A stretch of 32,302 nt of DNA from Setaria digitata (GCA_003640385.1 RCAB01000616.1:1-32302); one strand, 5' to 3'. Counted from the stretch's first letter, positions 12,286 to 24,878 are shown. The notes: generated by a model from the sequence alone, not told the origin. Program-made: numbers and translations.

Positions 12286-15200
12286 ATGGAACGGTTGCTT
12301 CGTTTAACAGGTTTTAATGGTGTATGTTACCGATCTGATCATTTGTTTTTTTTTTTTTTCTTGTTTTAACTTTAATTAACAGTGCAATTATTTTAATTAA
12401 GTACGTTATAATTCTAACAATAGTCCCGTTCCTGTTTACGCATACGTGAGATTACGTGCCCATGCATATCCATACCTCTTAATTTCTATCCTTTCTATAA
12501 CGAAAAATTGAGGATATTTTACGCTAATAAACGTCAATATTTCCCTTATCACATTGCAAAAACAAAAAAATATTATGACAAAAGTGAAGAGCTTAAACAA
12601 CTGTTAATAACTTATGTAGCAGATAATGATTAACTTACGAATAATTAACACATGATTGCCTAATTAAAATCCAACAAATGAACAAACTTTTATTCTCCAT
12701 CTTTTGGATTATAAATGAGCCATTAAAGTGATCTTGTTTAATCTAAATTAAGAAATGAAATAATTATGCTTGTTGTTATGATTTAAAATAAATAAATGAT
12801 ATTATTATATTAGTTACCAAAGGGAGCACCTCAGGATATCCTAAGACATCCGGATACCGGTGAAATATTGTACGTCTCCTCACTTGCCCTCCTGAAAATG
12901 CTTCGACATGGTCGTGCAGGAGTTCCGATGGAGGTAAATTTGTTTTAAGTTAAAGGACTTATTAAAATATTTCAGAATTTACTGGTAGTATTAATTATTA
13001 ATGTTTGACAATCATTTATTTGAACATTTAAAATTACAAAAATTTTAAAATTTAATTTATATTCATCTGTCGTTTTTCTGTATTTGTGTGTGTGATAAGT
13101 AATAAGAAAAACAAACACTCTGAGGAAGTTTGAAGTGATAAATATATCAGTGAAACGAAGTATGGTTAGGTTTTATCACCTGGATAATTCAATTTTTTTA
13201 TTACATAAACAGTAGCAACCTTACAAATCTGATCGAATCTGCTAGATTCTTAGTAGTAGGAAAAGAAATAGACCACTTAATCAGGATACTGAATAGTGTG
13301 GAAAAAAAAAAGACAGGCGAATGAACGGATGTGATACAACACGGCATTGATTATGGAATTTTATCACTAATAACTGCTGCTTTTGGAGTGATAATGAGAA
13401 TCTTTATTTCATTTCAAATTTAAATACCAATTAATATTATAGTATGTTCTAATAATAATCAGCTGATAAGTTATACATACAAATCATTTAATTATTACCA
13501 ATTGTGAGAAACTTTTAGGTGATGGGTTTAATGCTTGGTGAATTTGTCGATGATTTTACGATCAACGTTGTTGATGTATTTGCTATGCCACAATCTGGAA
13601 CAGTGAGAAGCTAAACTTTCTTGTCAAAAGAAAATGATAAAAATGAATGATAAGAGATTGGAAAAGAGGAATGTATAGTTTTGAAAGAAACATGAGGACA
13701 GAAGGAATTAGTGCCTTGTGAATCTGTTTTAATATGAAGTATAAAATTTTGAGGCTTAGAAGAAGACAAATTTTGAAACGGTTGCAGTGTAGAAGATCAA
13801 AATTCTTTTTATTAATTCATTCGCACCGTAATTATTTTTATCAGCTAATTAATTCATTATCATCAAAAGAGAGAGAGGGAGAGAAAAGAATTTTAAAAAA
13901 AAAAGCATTGAATATGGTTAAAAAAAAAAAAGAATGTTTCGATAAATTTTTTCAATAGCTATTTAAATAATGGTAATTTTTTTCTTAATCAACTAATCAA
14001 TCAAGTGATCGATAAATTTTGGGGCGTTTCTGTGGAAGCAGTTGATCCGGTTTATCAGACCCGAATGCTCGACATGCTTAATCGTACCGGACGAGCGGAA
14101 ATGGTTGTTGGCTGGTATCATTCACATCCAGGATTCGGTTGCTGGTTATCAGGTGTTGATATTGCAACACAACGAAGTTTTGAAGCACTAAGTGATCGTG
14201 CTGTTGCACTGGTTATTGATCCAATACAATCAGTTAAAGGTAAGGTAAGTAAGCATTTTTTTTTTCCGGCTTGTCTTATCATTTTTGCTAAAATCTCAAC
14301 AATCTGATTTTTTATTTGTCACTTTTGAATTTCTGAAATTTCGGTGCTAATTCAAATTTTGAACTGTCATTTTTGGGATTTATGCCAGAGTTCAGAGTTC
14401 AGATTACTGTACACTAATCGATAATTTTAGGTAGTAATTGATGCATTTCGTACATCTGGCCCAAATACTTTGGAGCTGAGTTTTTTGGAAAGCGTACAAA
14501 AGACATTAGCACCTACCGAGGAATCTCGGCAGACCACTTCTAATCTAGGCCATCTGATGAAGCCATCGATTATTGAGCAACTCCATGGTCTTGGCAAAAG
14601 GTTCTTTTTCTTTTTCCTTAATCGACGCTTGATTTCATTAAATTTATAATTTTTTTTTTTTTTGATAGAGATGAAAATTTACAAAAGAGAAGTGGAGAAA
14701 AAAAACAGATCATTCCTTCTAATCATTTTAACATAAAGAGCATTTTGCCTATAATTTTAATCATCCAAAATTGTCTTACAATATCAGATCATCTTGGTCA
14801 ATTAATTGCTAATTAAACTATTCAATATTCTGTTAAAGATTCATTTCATCTCTTTTTCAAGTTACTATTCAATAACGATAAGTTTCAAGCCAACAGTTAA
14901 GGAGCAACAAATGCTGCAAAGTTTACATACAAAAAATTGGGCTGAAGGATTACGATTGAATAGTTTTCGAAATGTTGCGAAAAGTAATTTATCAAATATG
15001 CAAGAAATGGTTAAAATGATCAAACTTTATAACAAAGTAACAGAAATCTTTCTTCTTCTTTTTCTTTTTTTTTTCACTCTTCAAAATCATATTAATTCAA
15101 ACTTGAAGAGAAATAAACTATGATAAAATTGGAAAACTGACAGAGTGATAAGGCTTATAAAAATTAATTGGTACATTATTAATAGTAAATAATCAGCTTT

Positions 15201-15945
15201 CTAATTTACATCCAGTTATTAAAAGCCCATGCAAATATTTCATATCTATTTACAGTTATTTTTCTGAAAAATAAGACAGAAATAAAAATTTCCTAACAAA
15301 ATGTGATAAATAGTCTGAAAACAAACATTAAGATTCAAATTACAAAGAGCTACAGACTTTTACTACTAATTTATTAACTTCCATTTTACTGCTAAAATTT
15401 TCTCCTCTACTATTGCATAATTCTCTCTTCGTGTCTCATAATTTTTTTTGTCTTCTCTCTAAATCAGTCACGAACTTTCTTGGCAAAAAAATTCCACTGC
15501 TAATTACTACTAATAGGAATTAATTCTCCCTGTTTTTTTTTTTTTTTTTTTTTTGGCNTAAAATTGAATTAATTCTAAACTTTGTGTTGCCATAAAGTTC
15601 AATATTCTTTTTCCATTTTCTTTGTGAAATATGATTTAAGGCTTTTAAGTTCCTCAACTTTTAAACTTAAACTTTAACTTGTGATAATTGATAAATTAAT
15701 TATCCATCATTTATTTTTATTCTGAAAATCAGGAACTATGTGTGTCATCCGAAAAGGCACAACTTGAACAAGGAATGGAAAATAAACCGATCAAGTCAAA
15801 AGTATTAACAAAAGCTGAAGGTGAAGCGAAAAAAATTGGTTGCCTCGATCCGAAACGACGTTTAGCGAATATTGCAGATGAACTGATGAAGGATAACATT
15901 GTACACGAACTATGCTCTATGATTGATGCTAGTGCTTTCCAGTAA
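12286..15945 (+). CDS. rpn-11: 26S proteasome lid deubiquitinase RPN-11 / PSMD14
   Basis: Zinc metalloprotease of the proteasome lid that removes ubiquitin chains from substrates during degradation. Exons: 12286-12321, 12814-12933, 13519-13602, 14023-14244, 14431-14600, 14862-15036, 15733-15945; 339 residues. The N-terminus MERLLRL is the family signature. Catalytic Glu52, His113, His115, Ser123 and Asp126 form an intact JAMM site ([16 protein letters not shown]) and carry the same numbers as in the 310-residue human protein. The extra 29 residues sit in two places: about 12 before the [10 protein letters not shown] motif and about 17 before the DPKR motif near the C-terminus. The intron before exon 4 ends in GG at 14021-14022, and no AG nearby keeps the frame. 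The start of exon 2 could also be 12823. Identity is firm; a diverged second copy is possible. Confidence 0.93.
15558..15558. other. Single ambiguous base (N)
   Basis: One N follows a 22-base T run (15533-15554) in the last rpn-11 intron. It marks an uncertain assembly spot at a homopolymer and does not touch coding sequence. Confidence 0.95.
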
Positions 15946-16149
15946 TTAGCTATTTTTAAACTAATTAGCCTCCGAAATATGAAACAGAGCTCTTCTAATG
16001 TTGATGACTTTTCTTGATTTCTAAAATAGGTAATCATATTTGCAAGTGTTACGACAATCAATTGTTTGTTTGCAAAATTATGTGATGCCAAAAAAAAAAA
16101 AAGAAAAGATGTTAAAATAGATATCTTATTTTAATATGATACAGTGTTT

Positions 16150-16165
16150 CCGGAATTCATTCCGG
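16150..16165. repeat. Short perfect inverted repeat, CCGGAAT-TC-ATTCCGG
   Basis: Two 7-base arms flank two bases, within a small GC-rich patch (16141-16210) about 200 bases past the rpn-11 stop. In the transcript it would form a tight hairpin upstream of the AATAAA at 16239. It could be a 3' UTR structure or the remnant of a mobile-element end. Confidence 0.6.
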
Positions 16166-16238
16166 GAAAATTTCCGTACCCCGAAAGCCAATCCTTCCCG
16201 GCTCCGAATGATTTCAATAATTAGCTTCTATGGTACAT

Positions 16239-16244
16239 AATAAA
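16239..16244 (+). terminator. Candidate polyadenylation signal AATAAA for rpn-11
   Basis: First canonical AATAAA after the rpn-11 stop, 294 bases downstream on the same strand. Other AT-rich variants follow, so the cleavage site is not certain. Confidence 0.45.
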
Positions 16245-18322
16245 TCAGTTCTTCTTCTGTTCCATGGAAGGTAAATGAGAATGAGCAGAATTAACGGTTA
16301 AAATCTCTTTACCACTTTTTTTTTTCTAATTTCAAAAGTTTTCAGGATTGAAATAGGTTTATTATATTCTCGTCAAAAACATCTTTTTCGAAATGAACAA
16401 ATAAAATTACAGTAATCGTATTTATACATTGAAAAAAAAAAAAAAAAGAAATGACGATATTTTTGCTAAGAAAAGAGAATGCAGTACAAGAGTAATTTCG
16501 GTAGTAAAAAACACAGGTATATTAAAGGAAAGGTGGTTACTTCGGGATGTTCAAATGACTAGTAAGGCACAGAAAAACCTGAACTGTAAGTCAATAAATT
16601 GAAGTGATAAGAGAAGAAATTATGATATGCTGATTTTCCGCACACTTCCTTGTCTTTCTATGCCAGTTTTATCAAATTGATTAATATTAACAGAAAGCTG
16701 AAAATTTTATACAGTGACATACGTTAAGAGTAAGAATGGGTTTGAAAAATGTACACATTTTTAGTTTCGCAAATGTTAACAAACTAATAAGATAGTTTAA
16801 TTTTTCAAGTTTTTAGCAATGCAACAACTATATTTGTGAAATTCTAGAAGAAAATTATAATTTCTTTTCAAAAGTGAATTTATCGCATAGTAATTCATCA
16901 TCTCTATCATAGAGAACATTTCAAAGGAAAAGTAAATCAAGAAATAACACGGAAGCAATTGGGATAAACATTGATAGCGTCTAAAAACGAGATACTTCAA
17001 GAGATTTGCGATTTTTTAAAACACCGAATGATTTTTGGAAGCTTCTTTTAAAATTTTTGAAAAAGTTTTCGGACCAATTTTCTGGAACTGAATCGTACAT
17101 ATCAACTCGAGTTGTATTCTGTAATCAAGATAGGAAATCAAAAATTATCAAAAATTTTCGTAAAATTAAAAAAAAGAGTTCGGATTTTACACTGAAGAGA
17201 AATAACGAACAACATTTCAAGACACGGGCAGTTCAGTGATGTTTAGGTTCTTAATTATTTCTGCACTTGAAAAAAAATGTGACTTAATTTTAATTCCAGA
17301 AAAAAAGAAACAATTAGACAAAATTCTGAAAACAATCGTACCTTTTCGTCATAGTCAACATTTTGCTTTCCATTTATTTGCGTACAAATACTGTTTGTAT
17401 CTTAAAAGTAATAAATTGTTACTAAATTGCAACAGTTGCACAAATATATCAAATGTAAATTAATGTTTAATTGTAGCCTTTGCACTGCAACCTAAAACTG
17501 ATAAAGTGATCTCGAATTTAATATTATCAATTGTTAACAATTAACGATCATCCATCCTTATCAGTTAGATTTTTCAGTATAAACTAAATCAGAATCTGTT
17601 TAATAATTGAGAAGACTGGAGAAGGAAAGGGATTGGAAAATGATAAAGGAAATGAGTTTCATCTTCCAAGTAATTTAATTCTCCTGCACACTCAATAATG
17701 CAAGGAGTTAAAAGAGCTTCAGTATTGAAATTTAGAAATGATTTAATTAATTTCCAATATCATCGGACCGTTAATTAGCTGGCCAGTAACTTAATCGAAT
17801 CAGCTTTATTTAATGTCATATTAAACATAATTGTTAAATGTAAGATTTTTTCAGTTAGTTATTCATCCCTTCAAATAAATTTATATTTTCAAGATGCTAG
17901 TTAAAAAAGCAGCAAAAATGGCGCATAAATCTTATGAATTCATTGTCATTTTTAATTACAACGTTATTTTCATTCTACTTGTCATTTCACCTTATCGTCA
18001 CTTACGTATGCTGTTAAAATTTATCTTTAATTCAATTTTTCGTGACATCATTTGCAACTTATGCTGTGATATCAGTTCATACCTCACTACAAAACAAAAA
18101 ATAACTTGACAAACTTATTCTAGCTCACTTAATTTGATCTGCACTGTGAATAAACTCATTCAATCTTACTTAACAATATTTTCATATAAGCAATTTAGCA
18201 GGCTCACTACAGCTCACTTAATTCGATTTTCACCTGTGAACTTTTCATTTAACCTTACAGGTAACTTCTTTAAATTTGATACATTTTTAAGATTAGTTTG
18301 ACAACTGTTTTAGGATACTTAC

Positions 18323-21300
18323 AGCAGTTGGTTGTTAATTTCGTTGATGAACCATTGGTCTTCTGAAGCGCCTGAACATCACTAACTGGCAGATTGATTA
18401 CATAACGATATTCGCCATCATTTATTGGCTAAAATTTAAATTAAACCATACTTTCTGTAGAACAAATAATAGAGAGAAAGTAATAATTAGGTACCTGGAA
18501 AAGGTTACGCACGTGAGAACGACTATTCCTCCTGCGTCCCGTTGGAGCGGTTTGGGCAGGTTTCGTTGTTGGAGCAAACGAAACCATCTTGGAAGAATCC
18601 ACTGCAAAATGACGATTTGGACTACATGTATCAGTCTTCAAAATCCCATGCATTGTACCTAGAAACTGACTTACATCACTTCACAACGAATCATGAACAC
18701 ATTAATTGACGATTAATTTAGCCCTCGTCTACTGATAATAATAGAAAACTTAGTCAGTGCGATGAATTAAAATGATTCAATTTTTTTTTTCCCACTTCAG
18801 AAGTCCAGTTTAGATCAATTCTAGCATATAAGAAAGTGAACTAAACTAGTGATGCAGACAGTAACAATGATAAGTTTGCAATTAAGAAATTTTTGTAGGT
18901 TTCAATAATCTGAGGCTAAATTACTAATTAGTTATTTAATAACTAAGAAATAGTCAAATAAGAGGAGGACAGAAGGAGACGAATAGATTGATGTGCAGTA
19001 TTTAGTAAGCAAACGAGGAATGATAAAATCATAAATGAGAACAGTGAAAATATGGCATTTTCATCAGAACTGATGAAATTATAGTAAATCCGACTTATGA
19101 GGGGGGAAAAAGGACAATCGAAAACAGAGGTCAGCTATTTACCGTTGACCTGAATTTGAATTTCATCGTATAATCGACGACCATTCGTCCGCGATAATAT
19201 TACAACATCCGGTTTATCCGGTTCAACGGTTAATCTTATCGATGAAACAGCAAATTCACCCCATTGCTCTATAAAGTAATACAAATAGCTATGTTGAATT
19301 CACTAACATTCAGTTCATATATATGTGTTATAATTTTGATGCTATAGTATAACACTTGATTTTTTTGTTAATAAATTAAAAAATTCAAAAAAAAAAAAGA
19401 AAAAAAAAGGAAAATTTGATCGCTGAGAAAAATTGCGTAGATACGAAATTGTTGCCATCGCTGAGGGAAAAATTGTCAGCATTCTCTCAAATTAATGACC
19501 TTGAAAACGATAATAATTTCTGATAACTAATATAAATTATGAATTTATGAAATTCTTCAAATAAGATTTACAAAGTTTTTCCGTTTTTTTTTTTTTTTTT
19601 TTTTAAGAAAAAGCAAAATAAATTAATTAAATGAACCGCAATCAGCAATTTGCAAGCTGATAGCATGCATCCATGCAGCAATATCTTCTTCACTATCAGA
19701 TGTTAGAATGAACTGCTTGTCTCGTTTGGTGCCAGCCAAGTAACGATCTGAGGTAACAACGATACTTCGCTGATACTGACATGGTAATACCTTTGAATCC
19801 TATAATTTTCTTTTGCTTTTGAAAAAAAAAAAAAAAAATGAAATCCAAATATTTACTGTAATTTGCATACAGTTGATCGATGATCGAATGATCAAAATTT
19901 CAACCCAGAATAATGAAGTGATTAAGAAGAAACGTAATAATTAAAAGATTAAGGCAGAATTTCTCAAACATAAGCTAAAATATGTCACAATCTATATTGT
20001 ACAGGGTAATAACATTCTCAAATAGCTATAAAAATGAAAAACTTGATTATCTATTGATAAATAAAACTTACCCAGAAGAATATTTCAAAATTTATCAATT
20101 TTTACCACATGGTAAGTGACACTAATACCAGTTATTTTCATACACTTTTTTTCTTCCAAACTTAGCTAACCTTTGGGAAAAAAATTCTTACCATTACACA
20201 GTCCACGGTTATGTGGCTTATCAAATCACTTATTTATTTAATGCTAACATCTCTTGTAAATGTAAAATAAGACTGTAAGTATAACTTGTTACTTACCTAC
20301 CTTGTTAATATAAATATGAAGGAGAGCTTGATCCTGTGAATACAGTGAATTGTTTGCTGCACATCGTAAAACGCCAGCCTGCAAAAATTTTAAACTGAAA
20401 AAGAATTTTCTAATTATCAAACGATATTCAAATTATTCTTGGTACTATTAATTGCTATTTTTTTTTTTTTTTTATATCAGGCGGATCAACTATCTATGCT
20501 AGTCATTTATCATAAAGGTCACGACATCTGTTATTTTTTATCAAACTCTTGTTAGATATTATTCAGTTGAAGGAAATAATTGGACTGATAAGCAATCTAT
20601 TACTTTATACTTTACTGATTAGCATTCTGAAAATTATTATTATTTTGGCTTACTGTTAAATATGATAATAAACCTGTAATCTGCAACGCATATTCTGATA
20701 TAAACAATCATCACCAACGGGTTTAACCGTTAAAATACCATCCGACAAGGGCATTGCTACTGAATTTGGTTGGGCAACGATTCGACATCGAATATGGCCA
20801 TATAATGGCGGGCCATAATTTGCAGCTGCAATAAACGTAATTTTACCAAGATAAGTTTAAAGAAAATTTTGAAATTTGCGAAATCTTATCGGTATATTCT
20901 TTAAAGCTTTTATTTTCATAACAAAAAAAGAGAGAAAAAAAAAAGAAGATGATTGAAGAATGAGAAACTATTGCAGATGGTACTTTTTTCCTCTACTTCG
21001 GTATAAATAATAATCAGTTTTAATGGTTTAACAGTAATGCTGATGTGACAGATTGAGAATTTCTTTTTTTTTTTTAAATTTCAATTCCAATTATATTCTT
21101 TCCGCTAATTCTAATGTCATATAAAGGAATTATTGTTTGACTTTAAAAAAAACATAACTTTAGGAAAGGAAGAAAAGAATTTACTAAAATTTATTTCAAA
21201 GCTTGTTTTTTTCAAAACTTTTGCTTCATTCCATAAAGTTTTTGAATGTGAGGTTGTGAAATTTAAATTTAAATTTCAATTTACAATTAATTACTTTTCC

Positions 21301-22801
21301 ATATATAGAAGAAGGAAATTGATCGGGCGACGGAACAAAAGGTAAAAAGATGAATTCATGAATAAAATCTCCTCTCTCTCCCTCTCTCTTCCTCTCTTTC
21401 TCTCTGTCTTATCAGTCCTCGAATGAGTTTCAATTGAAAAATGAATACAGTACCATTTGGTGACAGATGAAGGTCGTAAATTCCGGTTTTCGGTTTCGCA
21501 TCACTCAAAGTCAACGTTGTCCGGCCTAGCAGATGGAAAAACTTATTGTTTAAACTCTCCTGATTGCTATTGTTGCTACCATTTCCACCATTCTTCATTA
21601 AGGGATCCAATGGTAACACATCATCACTTAGCCAACTTGTCTTCTAAATTTCATTAATTATTAGCAGAAATTTAACTTTTAGAATCTGAAAAACATTTTT
21701 TCATCTTATTTAATAAAACTAATATATACTAACATAATTAGAACCAAATCGTCGCCCAAATGAACGAGTTAATTTCTGTTTCAATGATTGATTGATGTCA
21801 CCACCATCAGTTCGTGATGCATAAAGTTGAATTTCAATTTCAAAATCTACTGGTTGATTTTCGCTAAAATTTGCATAATTTTCATTTTAAATAATAGTAT
21901 ATCAAAAGCAAAAATAGCAATATCATTCTAATAATTCAGCTAAATATTTATTCATTTCTTTCGAACTTTACCATATTTAAACAAAAATAAAGAAAAAAAA
22001 AAGAGTGACAATAAAAATATCTAAATGCTTAAAAAATTATTTTTTTAAGGCAGCTGATATAATTTCGAACAGAAAAAAAAAGAAAAAAAAGAGGAAAATA
22101 TTATCTGTAAATTTAGTTTTTATGAGATTTTTAAAAAAATATAAACGAACAAAATAAACGAATCAGTAAAGGCCACATCAGTACATGTACGATCAACGGC
22201 TGTTACAATACGACTATCGTTAACATTGTTTGTAGCTTGAAGTGCTACAAACATCGCATACACTTTTCCTTCTGAAATACAAAAAAAGAAAAAAAGAAAT
22301 TAAATTAGTAAAATTTGATTCTGAATCTAACTGCTTATCATCATTAAATGCATCTGAATCTGGCTGATTATTATCACTGCAGTTTGATCATATGTTAGTG
22401 ATAACGGGATTTTAGCTCGACTGGTGCTACCTACTCTAGTTTAATGTTAAAATAAAAAAAAAAAAAAAGAATGACTGAACGAGGGAAAAGAAGAAAATTT
22501 GAGAAATTAGAATGTAAAGCTAAACTAGATGGGAATTGTGTAGATTATGAAATTTTCAGTTCTTTATTAACTATTCTAAAAGGATCGGTTAAAATCTTGA
22601 TAAGGTTTTACGTAAAATGCCACGTATCGTCCGAGTAGTTAGCAAAACAGAGAACACGTAAAACGTTATCTACCTCCACGTGTTCCAAAATATTCATCGC
22701 TATTCCATGCCAATGGTACTGATAAATGCGATATACCAATTCGAGCCCGGCTTGGACCATTTGATAAGGTGGAGATGCGATTCACCACTTTATCGCTGAC
22801 A
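18323..22801 (-). CDS. Rhotekin-family Rho effector (anillin-homology + PH), both ends unresolved
   Basis: Rhotekins bind active Rho GTPase and link it to septins and the cytoskeleton. Exons in coding order: 22801-22674, 22271-22160, 21863-21734, 21643-21454, 20825-20674, 20378-20301, 19799-19637, 19268-19143, 18601-18495, 18428-18323; all nine junctions keep phase and give about 430 residues. Family signs in order: ARIGISHLSVPLAWNSDEYF at the start of the anillin-homology domain, VDRTCTDVAF, DFEIEIQLY, SFGRRFG, HLLGRTTLTL, LYGHIRCRIVAQP, then a PH domain with LLHIYINK and a closing AAWMHAI helix, followed by LYDEI as in rhotekin tails. An Arg-rich tail (GRRRNSR) follows. The N-terminal HR1 Rho-binding region is not found upstream in the window. 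The last exon shown ends at a good gtaagtat donor; reading through it instead reaches TAA at 18270-18272. A general anillin is less likely. Confidence 0.85.
21369..21408. repeat. Polypyrimidine (CT-rich) tract in a rhotekin intron
   Basis: About 40 bases of nearly pure C/T on the plus strand, purine-rich (GA) on the rhotekin coding strand, about 45 bases past the donor at 21453. It is simple sequence; a splicing role is possible but not shown. Confidence 0.75.
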
Positions 22802-24832
22802 CTATAAATTCTATCCTTTGTAATATTTCGACTGATTTTAAATTTAGGTTTAAATATTAATTAAAATTGTACTAAGAACTTTTCCAACATAATATAAGAA
22901 GTAATTGATATGCAAGATTAAATCTTAACAAGTAATCTTCTTTTTTTGTAAAAAGAAATAAATTTTCGTGAATTCATTGGGATGAAATAGAATTACTGAG
23001 ACTAAAATTACATAAAAGATAATATATCACAAGTTTAGATTAAAAATTACATCAAATAATTAGAAAACGAAATGATCAAATTTGAAAGCAAACTTTGTAT
23101 CGGGCACTATTCTGTGCCGTAACTTGGCCGGTACTATAGTTCTGGCTAATTTAGGCTCGCCTACAAAAATGGATATGGTACCATCTCTTGTATCTGCCAT
23201 ATTATTAAAAATTTACAATATTCACACCATGTTCCCAGTTGTTTTATATCCTCATAGCCATATGCTTCACTGAAATTAACAATTTTAAATTTTCAAAATT
23301 ATTCCAAAATGCATATCGATTAATAATAATTACACGAAATGCTGGGAAAACTTGTTTCGCAAAGTGAGCAAACGCATTTCGAGTTGAATTTGTCCATTAT
23401 AAAATTTTAAATTCAAATAGTGAGAATGAAATGGGTAGCAAAGCCTATTGTCACATTGTCACACGAGTAATCTCAATACTGTACTCACTATCTTTGAATT
23501 TAATCAGCAATTTCCTAATAATATTACCAGTTTAAGTTTACTACAACAATAGTGTCAGGATAAGATAACGTGAACGGAAAATCCTCATACAGCGATATGA
23601 GGCTGGGAAATCCTCACCTGAGTTCACCAACTGAGGGTACCTTCTGTTAATTTAATATATACTTTATAAGAAGATTATTAAATATTGCAACTAATTTTCA
23701 TCCATTAACAAAGTTGTAGGCGTAGAATTAACGTAATAAAAGTGCATTTTGTAGGAAATTTTCTGATTACCATCAAATCCAGCCTAATGCTTGCAGAAAT
23801 CCAGTAGCCCGAAGGTATGGAATAATTAAACAAGTCATTTGAGCAAGACTCGTTAGCATAACGTATTAATTAGAAATTTATGTAATCTTATTAGTTCTAG
23901 CTTTTGCTCAGAAATCTCATCATCACATTTCATCCAGTAAAATGAATTCATTAATTTTAATTAAATGAAGAATGAAAATGATTTATTTCAACAAAAATCA
24001 CAGTAAGAATGATATATTTGTTGTCTTATGAAAAACTATGTTACAAGTTAAGTGTGATTACATTAGACTGCATTAGACTAGTAAAAGTAAGCGAAATGCA
24101 AACTGTAGTGTTAAACAACTAGCAAATGGATTAGCAGAAATTTAAAATGAAGTTTGATGTTTGCATTTTGTTCGCTGATAAATACCTGAACTGAACTGAT
24201 TGTTTCGGTAAACTTTCGCCTTTCCTCTCTCCTGTGACCTCTTTTAGGGTGAGCGGAAATGTACCAAATAAAATGGTAAATTTCAAATTAAAAAAAAAAT
24301 CATTAAAAAGTGCATCAACATTGCAATTCAGTTCATTCAAATCAAACAAAAACAAAAATAAATATTTATTTTCATTATGAACGAGCAGAACATCTTCTCT
24401 ATCTCGCTTTTATTTTTACCAATATGATTTTTCCTTTTATTTTTATTTTTTGTCCCACTTTATGATTAATTAATATTTAACAACACCTAAAACATTTACA
24501 ATTATATCATGATCAAACATTTAATTACAATTATAAAAGTTTAAAAATCGAATAAATCTCTGGAAAATCCAATCCATAAACGTTTATTGTTTTCGGGATT
24601 TAGTGAAGCAATTTTCTACGATGTAACAACATTAAAATAATCTCATAGACAATTCTTTGAATGAACTTTTTTTTCGTTTTTTTTTTTTTTAACAAAATTT
24701 CATCGCTCAAATGAAGTAAGATTATTTGAAGAGAAAATCAATCTTACCATTTAAACTTTGAAGTTTTAAATTCGTCCACTGAAACAATGAACATTACATC
24801 ACAATTAAGTGTGTTTTTCAACATCGACTTGT

Positions 24833-24878
24833 TACGTATGAAAATACACGTGGGATACGTATGAAGATACACGTGGGA
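24833..24878. repeat. Two-copy 23-base tandem repeat containing CACGTG
   Basis: Units 24833-24855 and 24856-24878 (tacgtatgaaaatacacgtg..., second copy with one A to G change) are directly adjacent. Each contains the palindromic E-box CACGTG, a bHLH factor recognition sequence. The duplication is seen; regulatory use is inference. Confidence 0.8.

Larger units (their letters stand above)
15946..18269. other. Convergent intergenic region between rpn-11 and rhotekin
   Basis: Past the rpn-11 stop an AATAAA lies at 16239-16244, a fair polyadenylation signal. Small open frames at 17006-17239 and 17236-17463 (plus) overlap by four bases but are Lys, Phe and Asn rich with no recognisable domain. 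The frame at 17894-18109 is similar. A terminal rhotekin exon may lie here on the minus strand; one phase-compatible candidate follows an acceptor near 17500, but I cannot support it. Otherwise I see nothing. Confidence 0.5.

Noticed and set aside
15729..16091. 120-codon minus-strand open frame
   Set aside because: Antisense shadow of the last rpn-11 exon, where the plus frame has clear family motifs.
17006..17463. Two plus-strand frames overlapping by four bases, resembling a coupled pair
   Set aside because: Operon-like overlap is not meaningful here; both are low-complexity AT-driven frames in a convergent intergenic region.
18422..18607. Minus-strand frame with Arg/Gln-rich product
   Set aside because: Wrong frame of the rhotekin exon 18495-18601; the other frame joins neighbours in phase.
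20301..20378. Ig-domain reading of the segment containing RCAANNSLYSQ
   Set aside because: Neighbouring exons show anillin-homology and PH features; the segment fits the first strands of the PH domain.
23340..23460. Minus-strand segment reading QIQLEMRLL, superficially like the HR1 region of rhotekin
   Set aside because: Followed by a stop, lacks a convincing acceptor, and the similarity covers only a few residues.
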